Of a stretch of DNA of 25,361 nucleotides, positions 1-8,941 are shown one piece after another; within the stretch, counting starts at the first letter, position 1; every line of letters begins with the position of its first letter. The stretch lies in NCBI GenBank assembly GCA_037447655.1, contig JBBHKE010000275.1, positions 45,144-70,504 of the forward strand, given 5' to 3'. Source of the DNA: Zygnema cylindricum. Lineage: Eukaryota; Streptophyta; Zygnematophyceae; Zygnematales; Zygnemataceae. The notes below the pieces were generated by a model, which was not told the DNA's origin, did no database searches, and saw nothing but the letters and a program-made list of their open reading frames with translations. The position numbers were made by a program, and so were the translations under genes.

Positions 1-578
1 CGCAAAACACGCTTTTGCTGTCTTCGCAATGTAACTTGAATCTGCGTTTCACTTTGCTTTGGAGAAATTTGAATTCATGGTATTCAGAACATGCCTTAAT
101 ACTTTTGCGTGCTTTGCTTTATTTGAAACATGAGATAGTATTTTCCTTGGCTGCATTTTTATAGGAAAACTTTAATTTACTTTTTTACACGCAGCAGTAC
201 GCGCTGTTTTAGCTCAGTGTGATAAATACTTAGTTGTAAGAATGTAACTGTCGCCTTACAATCCTATAACCCGCTTAGCCGCAACCGGGATTCGCTCAAT
301 ATCCTAACATTCCGCTGTCAATGTAAGAATGTTGATTCATAAATAGTGTGACTCGATTTTGTCGCGCATGACGACGCACATTTTTTCATTTAATTTCAAA
401 AGGATATTTTTACGTCGGTTCCTTTTATGATAGAGTACAAAGTTTATTTCGTTTCGTGCGTTTTCATAATTCCGTACAAGACTTATGGTACTTAAGTTTA
501 AAGAGGTTTCGTTTCACTTTGCGTCTAAGTTCAATGTAACGCTTCTGTCGTTTTCGCACAAAACGCAGTTTCGTACAA
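1..578. other. AT-rich non-coding DNA, with a weak tRNA-like stretch near 207-296
   Basis: I see no gene here. At about 209-218 the sequence tagctcagtg matches a tRNA/SINE A box (internal RNA polymerase III promoter), and at about 283-292 gggattcgct loosely resembles a B box. The spacing is wider than in a tRNA and no cloverleaf forms, so at most this is a decayed tRNA-derived SINE. The rest is unassigned. Confidence 0.3.
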
Positions 579-1281
579 GAAAAACTTTAGACGTACAAAA
601 AAATCTATTATTGAAAAGTTCAGCAAACGTCAAGTCTATACTTTGAATGTACTTCATATTTGTCGTCATCTTAACAAATTTTGGCGTTTTCCTTTTTTCC
701 ACCCTCGTGCAAGAGATTCCAGCCCGTCAAAAAAAATCATCAAAAATCACCTCGCGAGGTGATTTCAGGGAAAGTACCGCCCAAAACAACGAATGCAAAA
801 CGACCCACGCACGCGACACACGAGCGGGAAAATTTTAGGACGACTCGCTATTTTTCTCCCTGTCCGTCACGTGCATGTACGGAAAATACGAAGATGTACA
901 GAAAAAAACTGAAGGGGTCGCGGACCTCCACTTTCATTCATTGGTCCTCGGTAAAATTTTGCGTCGTTGTCGCCTCTCCCCTCTCCCTCTCACACTATCA
1001 CTTTTATCTCACACTTTTTAGAATGAGGCACGACAAAACTGGTATGATATTAAAGATATTTGAAAAATAACTCTTTTGACTACCCTTCATGTATATTTTT
1101 ATAGCAAGTAGAGCAAAAAAACTAGAGAAATTGAAATTCGGTATCCATGGCCGAAAGTCTTGAATCTGTGATGTCGACGTTGTCACAAGTGAGCGTGACG
1201 TCACGATGTTACAAAACCCTAAACATCTGCCATGTCACTAAAATACAAATATGTAGACGTATACAATTGTCGTTGTTTTGA
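579..1281 (+). mobile_element. Dispersed repeat R, copy 1 (uninterrupted)
   Basis: This stretch is collinear with 20451-21972 on the same strand once the hAT element inserted in that copy is removed. Shared landmarks in order are the block around ttggcgtttt, the palindrome at 744-765, the block around agtaccgccca, the block gaaaattttaggacga, a block of hydrophobic-looking ctctccc repeats, the block gacgtcgacgttgtcacaag, and an accctaaacatct telo-box-like block near 1214. No terminal inverted repeat is visible at this copy's ends, unlike copy 2, so it is probably truncated or rearranged. Open frames inside it (for example 681-1070) are not conserved as protein and are ignored. Superfamily is unknown from this copy alone. 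Confidence 0.7.
744..765. repeat. 22-nt perfect palindrome centred on CTCGCGAG
   Basis: The sequence reads the same on both strands about its centre between 754 and 755, with arms of 11 nt (aaatcacctcg). Copy 2 of the same repeat keeps the arms but has a changed centre (20617-20641), and a different palindrome with the same CTCGCGAG core lies at 6702-6757. Confidence 0.85.
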
Positions 1282-1714
1282 CAAAAAGTGACTGTCTGCA
1301 ACACTTTTATTTATATACATGTGGTTGCTCCAGCTTTGTTCTCGTAAACGTTCGCCGGCCGTGTGAATTTTTAATTTTATTATGACAGTCGACGTTCGCA
1401 AGCGCGGCAAAATTTTAAGCGGTTGACACAATATTTTGAAAGTCAAATTGTCCAAGCGATTGACCACCAAGTTTGTACTCAACGGTGCTTTATTTGTACC
1501 AATGTGTGCTTCAAACGTACATTTTTTGACAAAATGGCGTAAGTGACTGTGCGCAACCAAAACAGTCACTGTCATGATCAACTCCCATAAATAATTAATG
1601 TTATCCATTCCAATGTAGATTTTTTTCGTTTTTTCAAAACAAAGTTGTACTCTAGTTTATTAATAACTCTAATTTAGGTTTATGTCAGTAATAATTATCC
1701 GCTTTATAGAATAT
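1282..1714. other. Unassigned non-coding DNA
   Basis: No convincing exon on either strand. The 129-residue minus-strand frame (1219-1608) has no recognisable motif and runs across the edge of repeat R, so it is treated as chance. A gtgactgt motif occurs near 1287 and 1542 and inverted (acagtcac) near 1561, with no clear element. Confidence 0.5.
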
Positions 1715-1930
1715 GACAAACGTACAATTTCACGTCATAATTATCCAATTTCTTAGGTACACATGCAAAATCAGACAAACGTACAATTTCATGTCATTAT
1801 GACGTTTCCACTACGCGGTTTGTGAAAACGTACAACTTCACGTCATAATTATTTGATTTTTAGGTACACATACAAAATCTGACAAACGTACGATTTCACA
1901 TCATTATGACGTTTGCATTACGCGGTTTGT
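1715..1930. repeat. Two-unit tandem repeat of about 108 bp (A-B-A-B)
   Basis: Two alternating sub-units repeat: A begins at 1715 and 1824 (109 bp apart) and B begins at 1774 and 1881 (107 bp apart). Each sub-unit starts with a variant of gacaaacgtacaatttca, and B contains gacgttt followed by acgcggtttgt. Such arrays often lie just inside the ends of DNA transposons. The motif with ataattatttgatttt resembles a motif in the array at 5081-5394 on the other side of the hAT transposase relic, so both may be subterminal parts of that element; this is inference. Confidence 0.7.
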
Positions 1931-2746
1931 ATTAAATCATTTTTTGTACTTTTGTCGTTAATACAGTACAATTTTGCACGATCAGACACTGATCGTAAGC
2001 CACACTATTTAAAACAACACTATAATAAAGTTGTTAGCGTTGATTAAAAAACTACCTTAAATAATGTAAAGAAAAATTTAGAGTTCTTTACTCTTTATAA
2101 GGTTTTTGGGTCAAAATTCGTGGTGACAGAATTAGCGTTAATAACGCTAATTACGATTCGCATTGTAGTATGATTAATAATACTATTTAATGCAAAGAGA
2201 CGTGGCAGGTTATAGTCCACATCTTTAAATAATATTGTTAACTTTATTTTGTGATGTTAATGTTTATTCTCTCGCAAATCTAAATTTTTCGCTACAATTT
2301 TTCGGACAGTTTTTCTTTCAACTACAATGCTATGTTATGAATTATGCAAAAAAGGTAAAGTTTTAATTATTAATGTTAACAACAAAAGTCTTAGTTTTTC
2401 ACATAGAAAATCAATTGGCAAGAAACACATTGTGATGAGCAAAAAAATCAAAACATATTTTGTAGTATCAAATATATGAAAAATAAAATCATAACCTTGT
2501 CCTATTTTCGACTCTATTATACAAATTCTCAACCTCAAACCTAAAAATTACAAAAAATATATAAATCTAAATGTGGTATAAATACTTCGCTTTGGTAATT
2601 TGGTAAAAAATAAACATTCCGGTTTAAGGAAAAAAAAAAAACACTAGAAAAATTGTGAAAATAAAAAAAAAAAAAAAAAAACAAAATATATGTATAACTA
2701 ATACTAAAAAAATAACAATAATTAGAAAACAAAACAAAACAAAAAA
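1931..2746. other. AT-rich non-coding DNA with a 23-nt palindrome at 2130-2152
   Basis: No coding sequence is seen. A perfect 23-nt palindrome with one central base lies at 2130-2152 (aattagcgtta and its complement). Related motifs recur in the introns of the Tim17-family gene. A-rich runs lie near 2629-2641 and 2665-2682. The stretch just right of the hAT relic (2550-2746) may be that element's 3' end, but no terminal repeat could be identified. Confidence 0.5.
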
Positions 2747-4901
2747 CTATGCATTTAAAAGATATTGGTTAGATCTAACACATAAAATATCACTAACAAT
2801 TGAAGCCGCTAGTGCGCTCCTCTTCTTTGTTATCGTGTTCCCGGCATCCGAAAAATTGCATTCCGACATGGAACTAGAAGGCGGAATAGCTAGAATAGAT
2901 CTAGCAACACCGGCTAGAATAGGAAATCCTCCATCTTTCGCACGTACATATGATTTATTTTTCCACCATTGAAGTATGTTAAAGTTCAATCTTTCGTCGT
3001 TGGTTAATTTTACATCAAAATAACGTTTAAATTCGTCACTAACGAGCGTTTTTTTGTCAGTGGTAATAAAAACCTCATTTTCGTCATCGCTCTCACCAAA
3101 TAAATTGTGAAAACCGTCCATATTCTGCGATATTTTTCGTTTTTTTGTGATACCTTGAGGACTACCGAAATCAACGTCATCACCTAGGTCGTTAGCAAGT
3201 TCTCAAAGTTTGACCCTAGCGCTTTCAATTTCGATTTTCGATACCGCGATTATTTCAAGCTTGTGTTTTTGTTGGGGATCTAAGAGAGCCGCGATAATAT
3301 GATACTCAAAAAGGCCCCACTTCTGTAACGCAAATTTTATAAAAAGTTCTTTCAATTTTTGCAAGTTTGGGGAATCGGCCGGGCATTCTTTTTCACCGTC
3401 ATTGTAAGATGTTTTTCTTGTCTTATAATGGTTATGCATAGACGTTAGTTCAAACAAAACCAAATGTAAAGTTGGTTCTTTGAACTTTTCCAACTTTAGG
3501 GTCGCTTCTTGAAACCTTTCAAAAAATCGAAAAAGTTTGGTAAGGTGAGTTTTATCGATACAAGCAAAAAGTATCAATTTATTTTTTGCTTGAGCGAATT
3601 GTCCTATCTCATTGAATGCATCGTAAATACTCTTAAGCATTCGGAGCAAAGAATTCCACCACGTTGCGTTTTCTTGTTTTAATGTGTTTTTCAAAAGATT
3701 TTGTAAATTACTATGTTTGAAAAACGTGACCAATGATTTACACGCATCTATTAGATCAAAGAATTCAGGAACTTCCACATCGTATATGTATTTTTTGGAA
3801 GTTCCACTCTTGTTCAAAACCGTTGTCACAATTGTAGCAATTTTATGCTCCGCGCAAGGTATCCAAGTAAACATACTCGGTAGACCTTCAATCGCACACT
3901 AGAGCCACTGTCGGTCACAACAACGCAACGATTTGCCAAAACATCAAAATTGGACAATTCAAAATTGGTCAAACAAGTTTTGAAAGCCGTTAAAACATTT
4001 TTCGCAATATGTTATTCCTCCGGAAAATGATCGACTTGAAGCGTCCGAGCATGAAGTTTAAATTCTTTGTCAATAAAATGAGCCGTTACTGACATGAATG
4101 AGGTTCTTTTTATTGTCTCGGTCTAGAGATCGGTCGTAAATGCGACGAAAATATTGTTATCAATATTTTCTTTAAGTTTTGGGATGATCAAACTACGAAT
4201 ATCTTTGGCAGAAGATATAATGTAGTTTTTTACGCCATGGGCGGACGCGAGTAGTTGGTCGATGTCAACACTTTTGTTGGACGAAACACCAACATCAAAT
4301 AATGCTTGACAAAATGCTTGAAAACCTGGGAACAAAAAAAAAGAATAAGAAAATAGCATACAATTATTAACCATGATCAATAAATAACGTTTATATCAAA
4401 ATAACATCATGACAAACTATATAATAATAAAAAAATAAAAATAAGCGTACGAATATAAATTATAGATAAGAAAATAGTGATGAAGCTCAATAATATAAAT
4501 TTATTAACAAAACAAGTTATAATGACATAAACAGTAACGCCATCCTAAATGGAATTCAAAATAAATCATACTTGAACCGTCGACTATCAAAAATGGTCGA
4601 GGTCCTCGCAACACATCAACGCCACCATTTTCGCAATTTTTTTTCGGTCACTCGTTTTCGCCTCTGTTTTTTAAAGAAAATTACGAAAAATTCCTCTATA
4701 ACTATCCACGTCGCCCAAAGCTAAACATGTGTGAGTGTTAATTGTTGAAGTACTGTTTGTTGACTTGTATTGATAAACTACGAAACATGTATTACAAGCC
4801 ACTAAACCTCCCCCCTTTACTATGTATTTGTTTGATGTTTTAGTTTCATAGACGTGTTCAATTTTTTTCCAACAACTTGAAGTGGCCGTGCTTTCTTTCA
4901 C
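2747..4901 (-). pseudogene. hAT-superfamily transposase, broken (BED finger, RNase H-like core and dimerization domain still visible)
   Basis: Cut-and-paste transposase of the hAT superfamily. Reading leftward on the minus strand: a BED-like zinc finger (4901-4671) with CNTC and a later HTC; a DLRPFLIVDGS-like motif near 4572-4605, split by a frameshift; an intron at 4571-4326 with GTATGA donor and an excellent T-rich CCCAG acceptor that joins in frame to read through GSSFQAFCQALF; a segment ending TTDL, the first catalytic Asp region; VTAHFID near 4080; VVTDSGS near 3910, the second Asp region; TWIPCAEHKIATI near 3860; ALLDPQQKHK near 3260; and the C-terminal hAT dimerization domain (about 2990-2750) with FPILAGVARSILAIPPSSS, SECNFSDAG and KKRSALAASIVSDIL. 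It is dead: there are in-frame stops at the Trp position after TTDL (TAG about 4126), after FPEE (TAA about 4014) and at 3203-3205 (TGA), plus frameshifts in the A-run near 4640, near 4600 and near 3895. Similarity to Hermes/hobo-type or plant hATs cannot be settled here. Confidence 0.88.
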
Positions 4902-5080
4902 TAGGTAATACTGAGCAGTTTCGCCATTTTTTGATTTTTAAAGTTCGTTTTGGATTGTAGTTTTAAGAGAAGCGAGAATGTTTTTGTCCATTTTGGTGTA
5001 TGACTAGGTTTTGTTTGAATTGTGGTCAAGTTTTTCTAACTTAAATAGCATTCCCATTTATCGATTTATTGTTTGAAACA
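4902..5080. other. Non-coding flank of the hAT relic
   Basis: No coding features are visible. This stretch would be the 5' leader of the hAT gene if the element extends beyond 4901. No terminal inverted repeat was found. Confidence 0.4.
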
Positions 5081-5394
5081 TGTGAGTAAGCTAATAATTA
5101 GGATTTGTCTTGGGAAATTGACGTAATAATTTGATTTTCGCTGATTTATTAACTAATAATGATTTACTAACTAATAATGACTACATGTCGCGTAACATTG
5201 ACATAATAATATGATATATTTGTGAAAACGCGGTATAAAACGCATAATTAGCACTTTGCAATAATGTACGATGTATGAGTAAGCGAATAATTACGATTTG
5301 TCGCATAATATTGATATAATAATTTGACATATTTTTGGAAACACCGCATAAAGTGCATAATTAACACTTTACAGTTACTTACGATTTGCGGCCC
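5081..5394. repeat. Imperfect tandem repeats beside the hAT relic
   Basis: About three degenerate units repeat here. Shared blocks are gagtaagc + taataatta (5083 and 5276), gacataataat or gatataataat (5200 and 5310), a gaaaacgcgg/gaaacaccgc block (5224 and 5338) and gcataatta followed by cactttgca/cactttaca (5241 and 5355). The last two units are spaced about 114 bp. They may be subterminal repeats of the hAT element, a common arrangement of transposase-binding motifs in that superfamily, but the element ends are not located. Confidence 0.6.
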
Positions 5395-6004
5395 TTATCT
5401 TTTTGTAAGATTCGCGAAATGAATAGTGTTAGTACCGTGTCAGATTTCCGACGCTAAACATGATGCCACGTACTTCCACGATACCAAAAGTAGAAAGAAC
5501 AATAATGTTGGAAAAAAAAATACAAAATTTTCATTTTTTTTTGTTTTTTGTTTGACTGACCGTAACCGACCGTTTTTTTTTCCTGGTGAGTCAACCGACC
5601 ATAACCGCCCGATCCCCAAATTTGGCAACCGAATCCGTTCCGGATCCGGCGCGGGCGGTCGGTCACGGTTTCAGTTGACCATTTACGACCTCTGGTGAAT
5701 GGATTAATGGAAACTTGGAAAGCGAGGCCGATATCAGTAAGTATGTGCGACTTTAGAAGGACCGACATGCGATCTATATTTTTTGCAGCCGATAGTCTGC
5801 AGAAGTTGGTGTTGGATTCGAGATTACTGTACGGAATGGACGCGCACGTCTCACTGTTTCAACTTTCACCCAAGAGTTTTGAGGTGCAGTACCATAATGT
5901 ACGGTGTGTTGACATACGTGAAACGTGCGATCGATATCCCGAATTGTGGTAAAAATCCACATTAAAATGTATATAAAATAGTGTAGACCCACCACCGTAA
6001 CATT
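5395..6004 (+). other. Unassigned stretch with an 81-residue open frame at 5707-5952
   Basis: The open frame from ATG at 5707 to TAA at 5950-5952 has no motif I recognise. A perfect-looking GTAAGT donor lies at 5735-5740 and a T-rich GCAG acceptor ends near 5790, only about 55 bp apart, so the frame might be spliced, but no splice joins it to a longer frame with a start. The left part repeats accgacc motifs (about 5560-5665). I treat the open frame as a weak hypothetical, possibly a transposon fragment. Confidence 0.25.
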
Positions 6005-6005
6005 T

Positions 6006-6080
6006 GAGCTGGTGGCACAGTGGTAGTGCGTTCGCAACTAAAATGAAAGGTCCCAGATTCAAAATTATGGCTAGCTCATC
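6006..6080 (+). repeat. tRNA-derived SINE-like sequence (degenerate tRNA)
   Basis: The block tggcacagtggtagtgcg (6013-6030) is a good match to a tRNA A box and D arm, as in tggctcagtggtagagc. About 33 nt later, cagattcaaaa (6055-6064) resembles a decayed B box and T loop (gGTTCAAA). The 5' end gagct (6006-6010) can pair with agctc (6072-6076), as an acceptor stem would. The T stem no longer pairs, so this is not a working tRNA; it is most likely the head of a tRNA-derived SINE or a tRNA pseudogene. The downstream body of the SINE is not defined. Confidence 0.55.
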
Positions 6081-6229
6081 AATCCCTTTACTGGGATCGT
6101 TCGTTCTATCCCCCGATTCTAGGAACGTTAACACGGTGGACGGGAGCGTTTATTCTTTTTGTGCGCAAAACGGTTTGACGTTTGTCATATTGTACCGACA
6201 TGATATGGTTGCGTTTTTATGAGAATTAG

Positions 6230-6962
6230 GGTAACATTCCATTTGGCGGTCCCGGTAAATGTACGGACAAGTCTACTAACAACGTTTACTAGAAGTCCGC
6301 TCCATTATGTCGGGCCAGTAACAAACCTTTCTCAATTATGATTGGCGCCACATAGGTTAGAGTCCAGATTCTAAAAATCTTAAAAAAATCTACAAACGGA
6401 ATATCTGTACGATCGGAGGTAGTTAATGATTCGTACATAAAGTTTTCAACCAGATTTTCATTTTGAAAATGGAAATCTAAATTTCGAAACGGAATTTGCA
6501 AAAGGACGAGGCAAACTTTGAAGGTCGCGGCAAACTTTGAATGTCGGTGGAGTCAGACGGAGCGTGCGAGGATATTTTCAACCTGACCTGCATTCAGCGT
6601 GGCAGGTGGCACATTGCCTGTGCGACGTGCACGCCTGTGATCGCTTGTTTAAGGTAGATATTATTTTGCTTTTTCACGTGTACCAATGGTAATGAATGGC
6701 AATCATCCAGTGGGCCCCAACTCTCCTCGCGAGGAGAGTTAGGGGCCACTAGATGATGTGCGCGATTGCTTCGCGGATCTCAAAAAAGTGAAACATCCAA
6801 CGGTCAAGAATTACGCCTACATCATTGGAGCTTCCTAACAGCTTTCTAGTAACGATGTTTCGTTTGGAAACAATTTTTTTAAGGTACGGCTATGTACGGC
6901 ACTGTACGAATACGTACGACGTCCAGTAACGAACCCCACTTTTCGTCTAATGGAATGTTACC
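6230..6962. mobile_element. Small TIR transposon (non-autonomous, about 733 bp)
   Basis: The left end ggtaacattccatt (6230-6243) is exactly inverted at the right end aatggaatgttacc (6949-6962). The flanks can be read two ways. A 3-bp TTA is present next to both ends (with one extra G on the left), as in PIF/Harbinger or Tourist elements. Alternatively an 8-bp duplication agaattag/ttaattag, six of eight matching, would fit hAT. There is no transposase inside; open frames such as 6289-6501 on the minus strand show no motif. It carries the long palindrome at 6702-6757. Confidence 0.7.
6702..6757. repeat. 56-bp near-perfect palindrome (28-bp arms)
   Basis: The arms are atcatc[c/t]agtgg followed by [g/c]ccc[c/t]aactctcctcg and their complement, centred between 6729 and 6730 with three mismatched pairs. 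As RNA or single-stranded DNA it would form one long hairpin with no loop beyond the core. The central CTCGCGAG is shared with the palindrome at 744-765. Confidence 0.9.
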
Positions 6963-7059
6963 TTAATTAGCTATCTGTACATTAGGAATTTAGGATTATC
7001 TTATTCTTAAGTTATAAAATATTTGAGTATGAAAAATTGCTACAATGGTTACAAAATAT

Positions 7060-8240
7060 TAGTGTTGTGTATCGGTAAGGATTTGCCGATAACCGATATG
7101 GAGATTTTTTTCGGGTACCCGATAATCGATATATCGCTATCGATGTTATTGCCGATAAATAACCGATATTTGTCGGTATTTATCGGCGATAACACCGATA
7201 TCGATAACTATCGGCGATATATGTACGGGTCGTACAGATAAGTGTAGGACCAGTACGCTCGACCGTACGCTATATTCCCCGGACGCGCCGCGAACCCCCG
7301 TCCCCCCGATTTCGATAAAAAATCACGATTTTTCCTTTATTATTTATTATTTAAGGGGGTTTTACTTGGGTTCCACGCTCCCATACCCTTCCTCAATGTC
7401 CGTTTGACTGTTAGTTACGCCCATAGATGTCCAATTCGTACGGATCTGGAATTTTTTGTGAAAATTACGTAATTTTTCGTCGATTTCATACTTTTTGTAA
7501 AATTCGTATAGATTTTTATGTACGGACATGTACGAAAATGTATGAAAAGCGAAATACTATAAAATCCTTAAAAAATATTTAAAATTACGAGCAAGTAACA
7601 TAAATGTACGAAATTATACGGAAAGTGTACCCTACAAACCTAATAATACCGCAAATCTTTGTCAACCGTACTGAAATATATAGGAACGTACGGCAATGTA
7701 CTCTATAAACCCTAAAATCCCCTCTTATAATAACCCTAAGTAGTACGGATATGTACAAACATTGAACGTAAATATACGAAAAATGTAGCGCAGTTGTACT
7801 GAAATATACGAAATGTACGGCAATGTATCCTCCAAACCCTAAAATTAATATCCCTAACAAGTACGGAAAATACGGCCACTGTACGTACATGTATGAAAAG
7901 TGTGCGGCAGTTATACTGTATATACGGAATTTAAGGAAATGTACTCTAAAACCCTAAAAATCATTTATATAACCCTAGAAAGTACGGACATATACGGACA
8001 CTGTATATAAGTGTACAAAAATGTACGGATGCAATGGAAGGTACTTTATTATACTAAGTCAATAATATAATATAGTATGTTATAAAGTACTATTGTATGC
8101 ATGCTATATTTTTTTAAGTTATCGCCGATATGGAATTTGTTGGTCTTAGACCGATATATCGGAACCTCTGACCGTTTGATAACCGATAACTATTGGTATC
8201 GGTGTTATCGTGATAAGTTTTTTACCGATACACAACACTA
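7060..8240. mobile_element. Non-autonomous hAT element, copy 1, with perfect 8-bp target duplication
   Basis: The element starts tagtgttgtgtatcggtaa and ends with the inverse ttaccgatacacaacacta. It is flanked by caaaatat at 7052-7059 and again at 8241-8248, a perfect 8-bp target-site duplication, which is diagnostic of the hAT superfamily. Both ends are packed with tatcgg/ccgata motifs in both orientations, expected for subterminal transposase-binding sites. There is no transposase; the interior is non-coding and holds the tandem array at about 7500-8035. This copy is inverted relative to copies 2 and 3: its right end (with accaacaaattcc-type block near 8130) matches their left ends. Confidence 0.93.
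7500..8035. repeat. Tandem array of about 115-127 bp units with telo-boxes, inside hAT copy 1
   Basis: About four degenerate units follow one another. Each has the order gtacgga..atgtac, a cagttgtactgaaatatacg-like block, a gtacggcaatgtact-like block, aaaccctaaa and then a taaccct block. The aaaccctaaa motif occurs at 7707-7716, 7834-7843 and 7949-7958. That motif is the plant telo-box, one and a third units of the Arabidopsis-type telomere repeat, but here it is one copy per unit and not a telomere tract. Confidence 0.75.
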
Positions 8241-8248
8241 CAAAATAT

Positions 8249-8770
8249 GATAAAAAATTGAGGATTCAATTTGATTGGCCCAGTTTTATCTATTGGAAAA
8301 TTACGCATTACGATTTTTTGAATTAAATTGAGCTTAAAAGACAGATCTCCGGCCCTCGAACTAAAAAATTCACAATTTGAGCTCGAAAATGTGCACAGTA
8401 CACATTGTAGATCAATCTACCTTAACATTCCTGCATTGCAATTTATAATTTTGGGGTAAAAAACTCCTGCACTTGAATTAGTGTCTTTAACAATGATTTC
8501 TAAGGTGTAGCTTTTGCCGCAAAAACCCAATTCTCCGAGTTGTGTTGTTTAATTATTGAGAAGTAATAGTGGCCCTTTCCCCTTTGAAAAAAAAACGACT
8601 TTTTGCAAAACGCAGTAATGATATGGGTACAAACGGGAAAGTGGGACAAGATGAGATTCTAAGCATGTCAAAAAACAAAAAATGTTAATCAATGTGAAAT
8701 GCAATTCAATTAGCTTAATTTCAAAGTCTACTCACACTAAATGGTGAAAGAAAAAAGTTGACGATACTTG
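8249..8770. other. Unassigned non-coding DNA
   Basis: No convincing exon, repeat or RNA gene is seen. If the terminal exon at 8854-8941 is real, this would be intron or promoter. Confidence 0.4.
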
Positions 8771-8941
8771 ATGTGGCTTCACATTAGATCCACCAGAGTT
8801 CGTGTGACTAGAACATTAAAAGTATGTGCACTGTACTTATTTTGGATTTTTAGTAATTTGGTTCGATCCTATCTCAGCCGTCGAGTGTCAGAACTGGAGA
8901 AGGCCAAGAAGATTGTAGATGAGATAGCGAATCAAATGTAG
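8771..8941 (+). CDS. Short open frame or terminal exon, unknown protein with a charged C-terminal helix
   Basis: There are two readings. As an unspliced small ORF it runs from ATG 8771 to TAG 8939-8941 (56 residues), with a hydrophobic stretch VCALYLFWIFSNLV (about 18-31) followed by a charged amphipathic helix SRRVSELEKAKKIVDEIANQM. As a terminal exon it would begin at 8854 just after a strong T-rich acceptor (tggatttttag), coding NLVRSYLSRRVSELEKAKK... to the stop. The composition of the last 25 residues looks like real protein, unlike the other frames nearby. I do not recognise the family. No upstream exon with matching phase was found between the transposon end at 8240 and 8850, so the rest of the gene may lie beyond the inserted elements or be absent. 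Confidence 0.35.
   Translation: MWLHIRSTRVRVTRTLKVCALYLFWIFSNLVRSYLSRRVSELEKAKKIVDEIANQM

Noticed and set aside
681-1070. 129-residue plus-strand open frame
   Set aside because: It lies inside repeat R, is broken in the homologous copy at 20.5-21.8 kb, and shows no protein motif.
7689-7960. Interstitial telomere tract
   Set aside because: AAACCCTAAA occurs once per repeat unit with about 115-127 bp spacing, not as a contiguous telomere array.
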